A stretch of DNA of 64,000 nt from a bacterium (GTDB lineage: Bacteria > Zhuqueibacterota > Zhuqueibacteria > Oleimicrobiales > Geothermoviventaceae), in NCBI GenBank assembly GCA_028275345.1, contig JAPWUV010000005.1:1-64000 (forward strand), in the 5' to 3' direction. Positions within the stretch are counted from its first letter, which is position 1; each line of letters begins with the position of its first letter. Shown here in pieces: positions 17,500-26,562 of this stretch. Made by a program: the position numbers and the translations under genes. The notes under the pieces were generated by a model. That model was given only the letters and a program-made list of their open reading frames with translations, was not told the origin of the DNA and made no database searches.

Positions 17500-18633
17500 T
17501 CAGGTGGTCACGAGTCTTCGGTAAAGTTCCCCCAGCTGAGAGGCGCTTTGCTGGATGCCGAACCTTCCCGCGTTCTGGCGCCCCCGTTCGCCGAGGAGGC
17601 GCGCCAATTCAGGGTCCCGATACAGCTTGAGGATCCCAGCGGCCAAAGCTTGGGGATCGCCAGGGGGAACGAGGATGGCATTGTCCCACTTGCCCACAAC
17701 CTCGGGAATCCCGCCCACTTCGGAGGCCACTACCGGGCGCCCGCAGGCCATCGCCTCCACCACGCTGAGGCCGAAGCCCTCCCGCAGCGACGGCACTACG
17801 ACGACATCCAGAGCCGCAAGGAGGGCGGGCACATCGTCCACGTGGCCGAGGAAGCGGAGCGTCCCATCGGCCAGGTCGAGGGAGAGCGCCAAGGACTCGA
17901 GTTCGCCGCGCTGAGGGCCATCCCCTGCGACGACGAAGGTCAGATCGGAAGCCTCCCGGCGCACAAGGTCGGCTGCCCGCAGGAAGACGTCCACCCCTTT
18001 TTCCTCCCGCAGACGCGCCACCACCCCCGCGATCCAGGTGCCGGAGGGCAAATCAAAGACCTTACGAAGCTCCTCTTTCGACCGTCCGACAGCGAAACGA
18101 TCCAGATCGATGCCATCGTAGATGACCTCGATCTTGTCCAGCGGGACGCAGCGGGCACGAGCCATGAAGTCGCGCACCCCCCATGACACAGCCACCCCTT
18201 TGTCCGTCCGATTCCGCAGGAGCCAGTCGCCAAGCCAGAACCACGGCTTCTTCTTGAGGACAGCATGTTCGTGGATCACCGCTTTGCAGCCGCACTTCGC
18301 CGCCGCGATGCGTACCAAGTAGGAGGCATAGTAGCCGTGTCCGTGGAGCACCTGCGCATCGTACTTTCGGGCAAGCTCGCGGATGCGCCGAATGTCCCGA
18401 AGAAAATGCTGTGCTCCCGAACGGAACCACTCCAGCCTAACCCCCTGCCGCTCGAGAAAATCGCAGCCACGATCGTAGCGCAGGTTCACCACGACCATCT
18501 CAAACCCGGCCGAGGGCGCCCAACGGTTCCAGTCCACCAGGAGCCGGGCGCAACTGCTGGGGTTCACCCCGTCCATCGAAAGCTTGTCGATCACGTGGAG
18601 GACGCGGACCGGCTTTGCGCGTTCATTCTCCAT
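17500..18633 (-). CDS. GT4 family glycosyltransferase
   Basis: A 377-residue GT-B glycosyltransferase. The N-terminal domain opens with VRVLHVIDKLSMDGVN and has VLHGHGYYASYLVRI. The C-terminal domain has GVVARLREEKGVDVFL, VVAGDGPQRGELE and the EX7E motif in SLREGFGLSVVEAMACG (E-GFGLSVV-E), followed by GRPVVASEVGGIPEVV. It is a standard retaining transferase using a nucleotide sugar in the cytoplasm, probably for repeat-unit assembly. GGGGG is seven bases before the ATG. The acyltransferase gene ends four bases upstream. Confidence 0.87.
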   Translation of the reverse strand: MENERAKPVRVLHVIDKLSMDGVNPSSCARLLVDWNRWAPSAGFEMVVVNLRYDRGCDFLERQGVRLEWFRSGAQHFLRDIRRIRELARKYDAQVLHGHGYYASYLVRIAAAKCGCKAVIHEHAVLKKKPWFWLGDWLLRNRTDKGVAVSWGVRDFMARARCVPLDKIEVIYDGIDLDRFAVGRSKEELRKVFDLPSGTWIAGVVARLREEKGVDVFLRAADLVRREASDLTFVVAGDGPQRGELESLALSLDLADGTLRFLGHVDDVPALLAALDVVVVPSLREGFGLSVVEAMACGRPVVASEVGGIPEVVGKWDNAILVPPGDPQALAAGILKLYRDPELARLLGERGRQNAGRFGIQQSASQLGELYRRLVTT

Positions 18634-18637
18634 GCCG

Positions 18638-19408
18638 CTACCCCCTTACCTCAGCCGCATCCGGAACCCCTTCCAGGCGGGATTTCACCACTCGGGCCGG
18701 CATGCCCACCGCGATGGCGTAGTCCGGGATGTCGGAATTCACCACTGCCCCTGCGCCAATGATGGCATCGCGCCCAACGCGACAGCCGTCCAATACCACC
18801 ACGTGTGCGCCAATCCAGGCATTCTCGCCGATGTCAATCCCCTTGGCGTCCCGGGGCTGCTCGATGATGGGGATATCGGTGCGGGCAAAAGTGTGCGTCC
18901 CCCCCACGAAATAGCTGTAGGCAGCCACCAGGATGTTCTTGCCCAACCGAACGGAGCCCGCGGAAAACACCTCGCAATTGAAGCCGATGTTGGCGCCATC
19001 CTCGATCACGATGTCCCCATTCTTGCAACTGAGGATCGTATTCCGCCCCAGGAAGACGCCGTTCCCGATGACAATGCCCCGATTGCTGGGGCCTTTCGCG
19101 TCTAGAACGCAATTGTCATCGATCACCACATTGTCGCCGATGAAGATCTTGCGCGGATGCCGGATCACCACGTTCGTGCCGAAAGTGACGTTCCTCCCTA
19201 CTCTCCCCAGCAAGAGCGGATAGAGCTTGGCCCGGAGAAACATCCCCAATGCCCCGGGCACCCAGGAACTGAGCAGCATGATCAGCTCGTATTTCACGAG
19301 GTACCACAGGCTGGATGTCCCCAGTACCAGTTCCCGGTACTTGCCCAGTTTTCCGCCCTTCTTGCCAAAAAGCTCTTTCTGAATATCCACGTGATCCCGT
19401 TCGCTCAT
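18638..19408 (-). CDS. Hexapeptide-repeat acyltransferase (LbH/WbbJ-like)
   Basis: A 256-residue protein. After a 60-residue N-terminal part with one hydrophobic stretch (LVKYELIMLLSSWVPGALGM) comes a run of isoleucine/valine-led hexapeptide repeats: IFIGDNVVIDDNCVLD, IVIGNGVFLGRNTIL, IVIEDGANIGFNCEVF. It finishes with the maltose-acetyltransferase-like end IGAGAVVNSDIPDYAIAVG. The histidine in GGTHTFARTD is at the usual catalytic place. It probably O-acetylates a sugar of the polysaccharide with acetyl-CoA. GGAGG is six bases before the ATG. Confidence 0.87.
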   Translation of the reverse strand: MSERDHVDIQKELFGKKGGKLGKYRELVLGTSSLWYLVKYELIMLLSSWVPGALGMFLRAKLYPLLLGRVGRNVTFGTNVVIRHPRKIFIGDNVVIDDNCVLDAKGPSNRGIVIGNGVFLGRNTILSCKNGDIVIEDGANIGFNCEVFSAGSVRLGKNILVAAYSYFVGGTHTFARTDIPIIEQPRDAKGIDIGENAWIGAHVVVLDGCRVGRDAIIGAGAVVNSDIPDYAIAVGMPARVVKSRLEGVPDAAEVRG

Positions 19409-19477
19409 TTCGTGCCTCCAGAGGACGAAACTCGGCCGCGCGTCTCGCCTCGAACCGCCCGCCGCGAAACCGATCGT

Positions 19478-20497
19478 TCAGAGCCAGCCGTTTTGCCGGT
19501 ACCATTCGGCCGTGAGACGCAGGCCCGTATCCAGATCCACCTTGGGCTCGTAGCCCAGGACCCTACGCGCCTTGGAGATATCGAACGCCCGGCTCTTGGT
19601 GAAGAAATCCAAGCGGCGAGGATAGAGCGGCGGTTCCACGCGGATCAGGCGGCACACCGCTTGGCAAGCACGGGCGGCCGCCATTACCGGCCACACGGGC
19701 ACATACCGAATCTTAACCTGTACACCCATGGCCCGCCCGATCCTCAGCACAAGCTCGGAGAGCGTCGTATACTCCGCCCCAGCCAGAGTGAAGACCTCGG
19801 CCTGGACGTCCTTCCTCTCCGCCGCCAAGATCATCCCGTCCACGAGGTCCTGTACGTAGGTCATCTGGTAAAGCACTTTCCCGTCGCCGATCATGGTGAA
19901 GGTCCCTTTCGCCACGCCACGGAAAAGCTTGAGGAACCTCCGGTCGCCGGGACCGTAGATGCCCGCCGGACGCACCACTACCCCGGAAAGCTTGCCGGAA
20001 CGGAAGAAACTCAGCGCATACCGTTCCCCCTCCACTTTGCTTCGCTGGTAGTGGTCCCCCGGATTGTACGGCGCTTCTTCCGTAGCCGGGGGATTCCGAA
20101 TCTCCCCCTGCACACCCACCGTGCTGCAGTGAAGGAAGCGCTCCACTCCCGCCTGCTGGGCGGCTTCCAATAGTCGCCGCGTTCCCTCCGCATTCACCTC
20201 GAAAAACTCCCGCTCCGAGGCCCCCTCGCGGCGATAGAGAGCCGCGAGATGAAAGACGGTGTTGACCCCGTCGCAAGCTCGACGCAGGGATTCGGCATCC
20301 CGCAGGTCGCCCTCCACCATCTCCATCCCGGTGGGGTCCAGAAGTCCGACCCGCTTTCTCTCCCTCACCAGGGCACGAACACAGTAACCCCTGTCTCGCA
20401 AGGTTCGGGCAAGGTGGCTGCCTGTGAATCCAGTGGCCCCTGTCACCAGGATCTTCCGCTCATCTCGATCTGCATTCAAGGTGCTGCTGCCTCCCAT
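19478..20497 (-). CDS. NAD-dependent epimerase/dehydratase (3-beta-HSD-like SDR)
   Basis: A 339-residue extended SDR enzyme. The Rossmann motif is LVTGATGFTGSHLA (residues 17-30) and the catalytic YxxxK is in HYQRSK, preceded by the serine of HCSTVGVQGE. The C-terminal domain (RPAGIYGPGDRR, TYVQDLVDGMILA) resembles dihydroflavonol-reductase and 3-beta-hydroxysteroid dehydrogenase-like sugar enzymes. Substrate not readable. The ATG at 20497 has only GG next to it. A TTG at 20479 has GGGAGG ten bases before it and would remove six residues. Intergenic gaps on both sides are under 70 bases. Confidence 0.82.
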   Translation of the reverse strand: MGGSSTLNADRDERKILVTGATGFTGSHLARTLRDRGYCVRALVRERKRVGLLDPTGMEMVEGDLRDAESLRRACDGVNTVFHLAALYRREGASEREFFEVNAEGTRRLLEAAQQAGVERFLHCSTVGVQGEIRNPPATEEAPYNPGDHYQRSKVEGERYALSFFRSGKLSGVVVRPAGIYGPGDRRFLKLFRGVAKGTFTMIGDGKVLYQMTYVQDLVDGMILAAERKDVQAEVFTLAGAEYTTLSELVLRIGRAMGVQVKIRYVPVWPVMAAARACQAVCRLIRVEPPLYPRRLDFFTKSRAFDISKARRVLGYEPKVDLDTGLRLTAEWYRQNGWL

Positions 20498-20555
20498 CCT
20501 ACTCGGCAGGTTTGCCCGGATCCGCAGCGCTCCCAGGGGGCGCCGGTGAGACCGA

Positions 20556-22442
20556 TCATCCGAAGTTCTCGCGCCACTTCATGAACATGAATAGCGCCCA
20601 AATGCGATGGCTGTGGTTCTCCACCCCGTTCATGTGTTCATCGAGGAGCTTTTGTACATACGTTACGTTGAACAGCCCGGTCTCGCGAAGGCGGTGCGGC
20701 GCCAGTACGTCGAGAACCATCGGCCGGAGCTCATTCCGGATCCAGTTCTTGATCGGAATGCTGAAGCCCTCTTTCCCGCGAGTGAGGATCTGCGGGGGGA
20801 GATCCTGCCGGAACGCATCCTTGAAGATGCGCTTCCGCACCCCTTTCCAGATCTTGTAGGGCGCCGGCATGCGTAGGGCAAGCTCCACAATGCGGTAGTC
20901 GAGCAAGGGGACTCGAACCTCCAGGCTCGTGGCCATGCTCATCCGGTCGACTTTCACCAGGATGTCGTCGACCAAATACGTGCGCACGTCCACGAAGATG
21001 TCGCGGTTCAGCCAGTCCAGGTCGGAGGCGTTCCGGAAATAGCTCCAGATATGCTGAAAACGCGCCTCGTTGGGCCTTTCCGCCAGGACCTCGGGGCTCA
21101 ACAAACGTTCGCGATCATCTGCGCTCAGGAAAACCATCCACCTCACGTGATTCAGCGACTCCGGGTACTGCAGTCCCTCCACGAAACGCTTGAAGGTGTT
21201 GATCAGCCCTTTCTTTTTCGAGGTGGGGGGCAAGGTCCGAGCCAACGGCTCCAGGAGGCTTCGTACGAAGGGTTTCGGGACCTTCCGGAGATACCTCCGT
21301 GCCAGTCGATCCGCGATGTACGTGTCGTACCCGCCAAACAGCTCGTCCCCGCCGTCGCCGGAAAGGGCGACTTTGACCTCCTGCCGCGCGTTGTGAGAGA
21401 CCAGGTAGGTGGGGAAGACGCTGAAATCGCCGAGCGGCTCATCCAGATGGTAGATCAACTTCTCCACCAACTCGACCGCCCGCGGCTCGATGATCGCCTC
21501 GTGATGATCCGTGGAGTAACGCTGCGCCACCAGCCTGGCGTAATGGAGCTCATTGTAACTGGCCTCGTGAAACCCAATCGAGAACGAGCGCACTGGCTCG
21601 GACGCTTCCTGAGCCATTGTGGCAGTGACGACGCTGGAGTCAATCCCTCCGCTCAGGAAGACCCCCAGCGGTACGTCGGCGATGAGCCGCAGCCGCACGC
21701 TGTCATGGACAAGCCGCCGGAGCTCTTCCATGCCCTCCTCGTAGCCTACCGGCCCGAGCTCCCGAAATGGACGCAACGGATCCCAGAAAGGCCAAAGTTC
21801 GACGTCCCTCCCATTGAACACCATGCTGTGACCTGGAGGGAGCTTCCGGATCCATTTGTAGATGCTATACGGTGCCGGGATGTACTCGTAGGTCAGGAAG
21901 AGCTCGAGGGCGAATGGATCCAGATCCCGCTTCACGCCGGGCACCTGAAGGATCGACTTGATCTCCGAGCCCCAGGCGAAAAGCTCACCATCCCAGTAGT
22001 AGTACAACGGCTTGATCCCGAGGCGGTCGCGCGACAGGAACAACTCCTGCCGCCGGGAATCCCAAATGGCGAAAGCCCACATGCCGTTGAACTGTTTCAC
22101 ACAGTCCCGGCCGTACTCCTCGTACGCGTGCACGATGGATTCGGTGTCGCTCCGGGTCAGGAAACGGTGCCCGCGCCGGATCAGCTCCTCCCGGATCTGC
22201 CGATAGTTGTAGATCTCGCCATTGAAGACGACGCCGATGCTGCCGTCCTCGTTGAAGATGGGCTGACTGCCCGTGCTGAGATCGATGATGCTCAGCCGGC
22301 GCATGGCCAGCCCCACCCGGCCATCCCAGTAGAAGCCGTCCTCATCGGGGCCGCGATGGGCAATGACGTCGGCCATGCGCCGGAGAAGGGCCTCTTTCTC
22401 CGCCGGCCAGGCATCACAATACAAACCAGCTATGCCGCACAT
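20556..22442 (-). CDS. asnB: Asparagine synthetase B-type amidotransferase
   Basis: A 628-residue, full-length class II glutamine amidotransferase/asparagine synthetase. The glutaminase domain starts MCGIAGLYC with Cys2 present, followed by RHGPDEDGF-type HRGPDEDGF, RLSIIDLSTGSQP and FNGEIYNY. The ATP-pyrophosphatase loop is FLSGGIDSSVV, and ALSGDGGDELFGGYD follows. It transfers glutamine-derived ammonia to a carboxylate activated as an acyl-adenylate. In O-antigen clusters, relatives such as WbpS amidate uronic acids. With UDP-glucose dehydrogenase and a glucuronate-epimerase-like gene nearby, making a uronamide is a reasonable inference, but ordinary asparagine synthesis is not excluded. 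The gene overlaps the upstream GT4 by 13 bases. Confidence 0.9.
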   Translation of the reverse strand: MCGIAGLYCDAWPAEKEALLRRMADVIAHRGPDEDGFYWDGRVGLAMRRLSIIDLSTGSQPIFNEDGSIGVVFNGEIYNYRQIREELIRRGHRFLTRSDTESIVHAYEEYGRDCVKQFNGMWAFAIWDSRRQELFLSRDRLGIKPLYYYWDGELFAWGSEIKSILQVPGVKRDLDPFALELFLTYEYIPAPYSIYKWIRKLPPGHSMVFNGRDVELWPFWDPLRPFRELGPVGYEEGMEELRRLVHDSVRLRLIADVPLGVFLSGGIDSSVVTATMAQEASEPVRSFSIGFHEASYNELHYARLVAQRYSTDHHEAIIEPRAVELVEKLIYHLDEPLGDFSVFPTYLVSHNARQEVKVALSGDGGDELFGGYDTYIADRLARRYLRKVPKPFVRSLLEPLARTLPPTSKKKGLINTFKRFVEGLQYPESLNHVRWMVFLSADDRERLLSPEVLAERPNEARFQHIWSYFRNASDLDWLNRDIFVDVRTYLVDDILVKVDRMSMATSLEVRVPLLDYRIVELALRMPAPYKIWKGVRKRIFKDAFRQDLPPQILTRGKEGFSIPIKNWIRNELRPMVLDVLAPHRLRETGLFNVTYVQKLLDEHMNGVENHSHRIWALFMFMKWRENFG

Positions 22443-23629
22443 GACTCGCTCTTCCTCTCCATAGCACGCAGAGCCGCCGCGAGAAGCGTCTCCCGGTAGC
22501 GATCGTCACTGAAGCGCTCCGCGGCGAAGCGACGAGCGCGTTCGCCCAGCGACGCCCGGAGCCCGGGTTTCGCGAGCAGTTCGCCAAGGGCTGCGGCGAA
22601 GTCGGAAGGTTCGGGCGCCACCAGGCGACAGACGTCGGGATTCAGCACCTGGGTGTGGCTCCAGATGTTGGTGGCTACGATAGGCTTGCCCGATCGGAGA
22701 TACGAGTAGATCTTGAGCGGCGTGTTTGTGCCCGAGGTGCGAGGTGAGACCAAGACGTCGGCCCGACGGACCAGTTCCTCCGCCTCACGCGGTCCCACCG
22801 TGCCCAGAAAACTCACCACCTCGTCCACTCCAAGCTCCCGCGCAAGCCCCCGGTAGTAATCCACCTGATCATGACTGCCCCCCGCCACAAGGACGGTGCC
22901 CGTCCAGGCCTTCCCATCCCGCAAGGTTCGCACACTGGCCAGCAGGAGGTCGATCCCCTGATAGGGCTCGAGCGTCCCCACGTAGACCACCCACGGCCGA
23001 GGGAGGTTTGGTTCGTCCTGCAGGATGCCCGGACTCTTTCCGTCCCAGAGGAAACTGTAGTCCAGCGTGTTCTCCAATAGCGTCAGTTTCTCACCGTAGC
23101 CGAGGCCTTCGACGTACCTCCGCAAGTCCTCGCAAATCACAAGCACCGAGTCGCAGTGGGTCAGGATCAGCCGTTCTATATCCTCCATCGCGCGGCGGAC
23201 CCAGCGCGAGGAAGAAAAGCGGAAGTTGGTCATCTGCTGGGCAAGGCTCGAATGCATGTCATACAGATGTGGGCAACCGAAGATCTCGCGCCACAAGACG
23301 CCGATAACCCCTGCTTCCTCGTGCGTGTGGATCAGGTCGTAGCGATGAGGCTTCCAGACCAAGCTGGCTTTCATCAGAAGAAGAAGGTCGAGCCAGGGTT
23401 TGACGAGGCTTGGCCCCACTTTCACCTTCCGTACCCCGGGCAATCGCCAGATCCTGTGGAACCGGATGCCCGGAAGCGGCACGTCCTGGCCGAGGTGGTA
23501 GGTAACCACATCCACCTCTACGCCGAGGTCCGAGTAGGCCTTAAGCCTTCCCACAACGCTGAAGGGGGTCCCGCGCGGGGTGAAGACCGGTTCCGGCGCG
23601 AGCATTAGGACCCGTCTCGGGCGACGCAT
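22430..23629 (-). CDS. GT4-like glycosyltransferase
   Basis: A 399-residue GT-B protein. The N terminus has LAPEPVFTPRGTPFSVVGRL, a glycine-rich loop typical of a subset of GT4 enzymes in exopolysaccharide loci. The C-terminal domain has WVVYVGTLEPYQGIDLLL and VVSFLGTVGPREAEELVRRADVL. In place of EX7E it reads SPRTSGTNTPLKIYSYLRSG, a known variant in which the first glutamate is replaced by threonine and the second by lysine or tyrosine. The overall fold is complete and it lies between ugd and asnB, so it is probably active in repeat-unit assembly. The overlap with asnB suggests coupled translation. Confidence 0.82.
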   Translation of the reverse strand: MRRPRRVLMLAPEPVFTPRGTPFSVVGRLKAYSDLGVEVDVVTYHLGQDVPLPGIRFHRIWRLPGVRKVKVGPSLVKPWLDLLLLMKASLVWKPHRYDLIHTHEEAGVIGVLWREIFGCPHLYDMHSSLAQQMTNFRFSSSRWVRRAMEDIERLILTHCDSVLVICEDLRRYVEGLGYGEKLTLLENTLDYSFLWDGKSPGILQDEPNLPRPWVVYVGTLEPYQGIDLLLASVRTLRDGKAWTGTVLVAGGSHDQVDYYRGLARELGVDEVVSFLGTVGPREAEELVRRADVLVSPRTSGTNTPLKIYSYLRSGKPIVATNIWSHTQVLNPDVCRLVAPEPSDFAAALGELLAKPGLRASLGERARRFAAERFSDDRYRETLLAAALRAMERKSESCAA

Positions 23630-23750
23630 CGATCACCCTCAGATCTCATGCAAAGCAAACCCCCGTCTCCGGGCGATTCCGTCTCCGTCCACCTGCTCGC
23701 CGCCGCGTGCATGGTGCGCCCGGTGGGGGATCCTGGTGGGGGCAGCGGCG

Positions 23751-25055
23751 CTACCGACCCACGCCTTCGTAGATGAAGCCTTCCTTCTCCATTTTCGGCC
23801 GGTCGTACACATTTTTCAGGTCGACCATGATGGGCTGCTTCATCACAGCCTTGAGCCGGGCCAGGTCGAGGCTGCGGAACTGATTCCATTCCACTGCGAG
23901 CACGAGGCAGTCTGCTCCGGTCGCCGCTTCGTACGCATCTTGGCAGTAGGTCACGGCGTCGCCGTTCAGCAGCTTCTTGGCCTCCTCCATGGCCGCCGGA
24001 TCGTAGGCTCGTAGCTGGGCCCCCATGTTCAGCAATTGCTGGCCAATCCAGATCGCTGGGGCCTCCCGTACGTCGCTGGTATTGGGCTTGAAGGAAAGGC
24101 CAAGCAAGGCGATGGTCTTGCCTGCGGGGTCTCCCAGGACTTTCTTGATCTTGTCGATCATCCGCCGCCGTTGATGCTCGTTCACCTCGATGACGGCCTT
24201 CACGATCCGGAGCTCGACGCCGTACTTCTCCGCCACCTTCACGATGGCACGGGTGTCCTTGGGGAAACAAGACCCTCCGAAACCCGGTCCCGGGTGAAGG
24301 AACTTGCGGCCGATGCGGTTGTCGAGTCCCATCCCCTTCGCCACGTGGTGGACATCGGCACCGACGGCCTCGCAGAGGTTCGCAATCTCGTTGATGAACG
24401 AGATCTTGGTGGCCAGGAAGGCATTGCTGGCGTACTTGATCAGCTCCGCCGTCTCCAGGTTCGTGATCACAAAAGGCGTCTCAATCAGGTACAGAGGCGA
24501 GTACAGGTCCTTGAGGATCGCAATGGCCTCTTCGCTATCACTGCCGATCACCACCCGATCCGGCCGCATGAAGTCCTCGATCGCCGAGCCCTCGCGCAAG
24601 AACTCCGGATTGGAAGCGACGGCGAAATGGCAGGGGTTGGTCTGATGTTTCTTGATGATCTCTTTGATCCACTTCCCCCCGCCCACGGGGACGGTGCTCT
24701 TGTTCACCACCACCTTGAAGCCGTTCATGTAGCGGGCGATGTCGCGCGCCACTTGCTCGACGTACTGCATGTCGGCCGAGCCATCTTCCTTGGAGGGCGT
24801 CCCCACCGCGATGAAGATCACCAGGGACTTCTCGACGGCGGACTTGATGTCGGTGGTGAAGGCCAGCCGGCCCTCTTTCACGTTGCGCGCCACCATCACG
24901 TCCAGCCCGGGTTCGTAGATGGGAAGTATGCCTCGGTTCAGATTGTCGATCTTCTCTTTGTCGACATCGACGCAGATGACGAAATTCCCAAACTCGGCAA
25001 AACAGGCGCCCGTGACCAATCCCACGTATCCCGTTCCCACCACGCAGACGTTCAT
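23751..25055 (-). CDS. ugd: UDP-glucose 6-dehydrogenase
   Basis: A 434-residue enzyme that oxidises UDP-glucose to UDP-glucuronate with two NAD+. The N-terminal NAD domain starts MNVCVVGTGYVGLVTGACFA. TPFVITNLETAELIKYASNA and the catalytic cysteine of FGGSCFPKDTRAI (about residue 260) are present. The C-terminal UDP-binding domain has LLGLSFKPNTSDVREAPA. All family positions I can check are intact and the length is normal. GGAGG lies five bases before the ATG. Twenty-seven bases separate it from the sugar-phosphotransferase gene. It supplies the uronic acid for this locus, together with the epimerase at 26563-27528. Confidence 0.95.
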   Translation of the reverse strand: MNVCVVGTGYVGLVTGACFAEFGNFVICVDVDKEKIDNLNRGILPIYEPGLDVMVARNVKEGRLAFTTDIKSAVEKSLVIFIAVGTPSKEDGSADMQYVEQVARDIARYMNGFKVVVNKSTVPVGGGKWIKEIIKKHQTNPCHFAVASNPEFLREGSAIEDFMRPDRVVIGSDSEEAIAILKDLYSPLYLIETPFVITNLETAELIKYASNAFLATKISFINEIANLCEAVGADVHHVAKGMGLDNRIGRKFLHPGPGFGGSCFPKDTRAIVKVAEKYGVELRIVKAVIEVNEHQRRRMIDKIKKVLGDPAGKTIALLGLSFKPNTSDVREAPAIWIGQQLLNMGAQLRAYDPAAMEEAKKLLNGDAVTYCQDAYEAATGADCLVLAVEWNQFRSLDLARLKAVMKQPIMVDLKNVYDRPKMEKEGFIYEGVGR

Positions 25056-25082
25056 GGAACCCTCCTGTGGTTCATCGATGCC

Positions 25083-26540
25083 TCACGCGGCCCCGTAGCC
25101 TGTGAGGACGACGAAGATCGTCTTGAGCATGATCTTGAAGTCCAGCCACAGCGACCAGTTGTCAATATACTCCAGGTCCATCTGCATCCAGCGCTCGAAG
25201 GGCACTTTATTGCGCCCGCTGACTTGCCAAATGCAGGTGAGCCCTGGCTTCAGACTTAGACGCCGGCGCTGCCACTCCTCGTACAACTCCACCTCCACCG
25301 GCAGAGCGGGTCGCGGCCCGACGATGCTCATGTCCCCCTTCAGCACGTTGAAGAGCTGCGGGAGCTCGTCGATGCTGAACCTCCGCAAGATTCGACCAAT
25401 GGGAGTGACCCGCGGATCCCGCTTCATCTTGAAGACCGGCCCGCCCATCTCATTCATCCGGAGGAGTTCTTGCTTCTTCCGCTCCGCGCCGGGGATCATC
25501 GTCCGGAACTTGTACAAAGTGAACTTCCGCCCATTCAACCCGCAGCGCTTCTGCTTGAACAACACCGGCCCGGGCGAGGTCAGTTTGATGAGTAGGGCCA
25601 CCACAAGCATGAGGGGCGAGAACAGCACCAACAGCAGCACGGAAAGAACGATGTCGATCAGCCGCTTGATGAACAGCTGCCACTGCTTGGCGCGGAAGGT
25701 CTCAAACTCCAAGAGGGGAAAGCCGTTGAAGTCGGTCTGCCGAATCTTGGCGATGCGCAGATTGTACAGGTCGAGGGATACCGCCGTGCTGATGCCCAGA
25801 TTCTCGCAGGCCATGATGGCCTCATCGATCCGGTGAAGCCACAATCGCGGCACGACGAAGATCACCCGATCAATCACTTTTCTCTGGAGGATGAACGGGA
25901 TGTCCTGGATCCGCCCCAGGACCCGGTACCCCTCCACCTCCTTCCCGAACATCCCGTGCTCGTCGTCGATGAGGCCCACGATCCGCAACCCCCAATGAGA
26001 ATTCTCCTTCACCGCCCGGATGAATTCGCGCGCGCGTTTCCCCGTGCCCACGATGAGCAGATTGATCTGGTTGTATCCCTTGCGGTGGACGCTGTCGAGG
26101 AACTTGATCAGGACGTACTTCTCCGCCATGAGCACAGTCATAGCCACCAGCGAGCAGGTGGCCAGGTAGAGGCGGCTCGTGAGCTGCCACTTCAGGAGGA
26201 AAGCGATCGCCGAAGTGGAAAAGGTGGCCAGAACCATTCCTTTGAGGATGGCGGCGTTGATGTGCCGCAGGCGTCGCATGCGGAAGTGCGAGTAGATCCC
26301 CTGTGCGGCGAGGAAGACGAGCCAGGAGCCTACGAAAGCCACGAGCAGCCCCAGGTTCTGCCTCGTGAAGTAATACAAGCCGGACCAGTCCGGAGCGATC
26401 GCGAAGGCCTTCTGGGAAAGTCCGAACGCGCTCCGAATGTACTCGTCAACGAAATACGCCAGCTCGAAAGCCACGAAGAGCATGACGGCGTCGAGGATCC
26501 GCATTACGTGGACGAGGAATTTTTCCCTTTCGCTGATCAT
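25083..26540 (-). CDS. Polyprenyl-phosphate sugar phosphotransferase (WcaJ/WbaP-type)
   Basis: A 485-residue enzyme that starts repeat-unit synthesis by moving a sugar 1-phosphate from a nucleotide sugar to undecaprenyl phosphate. The N-terminal half has four to five membrane segments and then a Rossmann-like CoA_binding_3 domain (LLIVGTGKRAREFIRAV). The C-terminal catalytic domain is complete: IKRLIDIVLSVLLLVLFSP, YKFRTM, the Asp-Glu dyad in SIDELPQLFNVLKGDMSIVG, and KPGLTCIWQVSGRN. It is the intact counterpart of the degenerate fused domain at 58915-60999. The first sugar, glucose or galactose, cannot be determined. Confidence 0.92.
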   Translation of the reverse strand: MISEREKFLVHVMRILDAVMLFVAFELAYFVDEYIRSAFGLSQKAFAIAPDWSGLYYFTRQNLGLLVAFVGSWLVFLAAQGIYSHFRMRRLRHINAAILKGMVLATFSTSAIAFLLKWQLTSRLYLATCSLVAMTVLMAEKYVLIKFLDSVHRKGYNQINLLIVGTGKRAREFIRAVKENSHWGLRIVGLIDDEHGMFGKEVEGYRVLGRIQDIPFILQRKVIDRVIFVVPRLWLHRIDEAIMACENLGISTAVSLDLYNLRIAKIRQTDFNGFPLLEFETFRAKQWQLFIKRLIDIVLSVLLLVLFSPLMLVVALLIKLTSPGPVLFKQKRCGLNGRKFTLYKFRTMIPGAERKKQELLRMNEMGGPVFKMKRDPRVTPIGRILRRFSIDELPQLFNVLKGDMSIVGPRPALPVEVELYEEWQRRRLSLKPGLTCIWQVSGRNKVPFERWMQMDLEYIDNWSLWLDFKIMLKTIFVVLTGYGAA

Positions 26541-26562
26541 ACCGCAGACTCAGAGCTCAGCT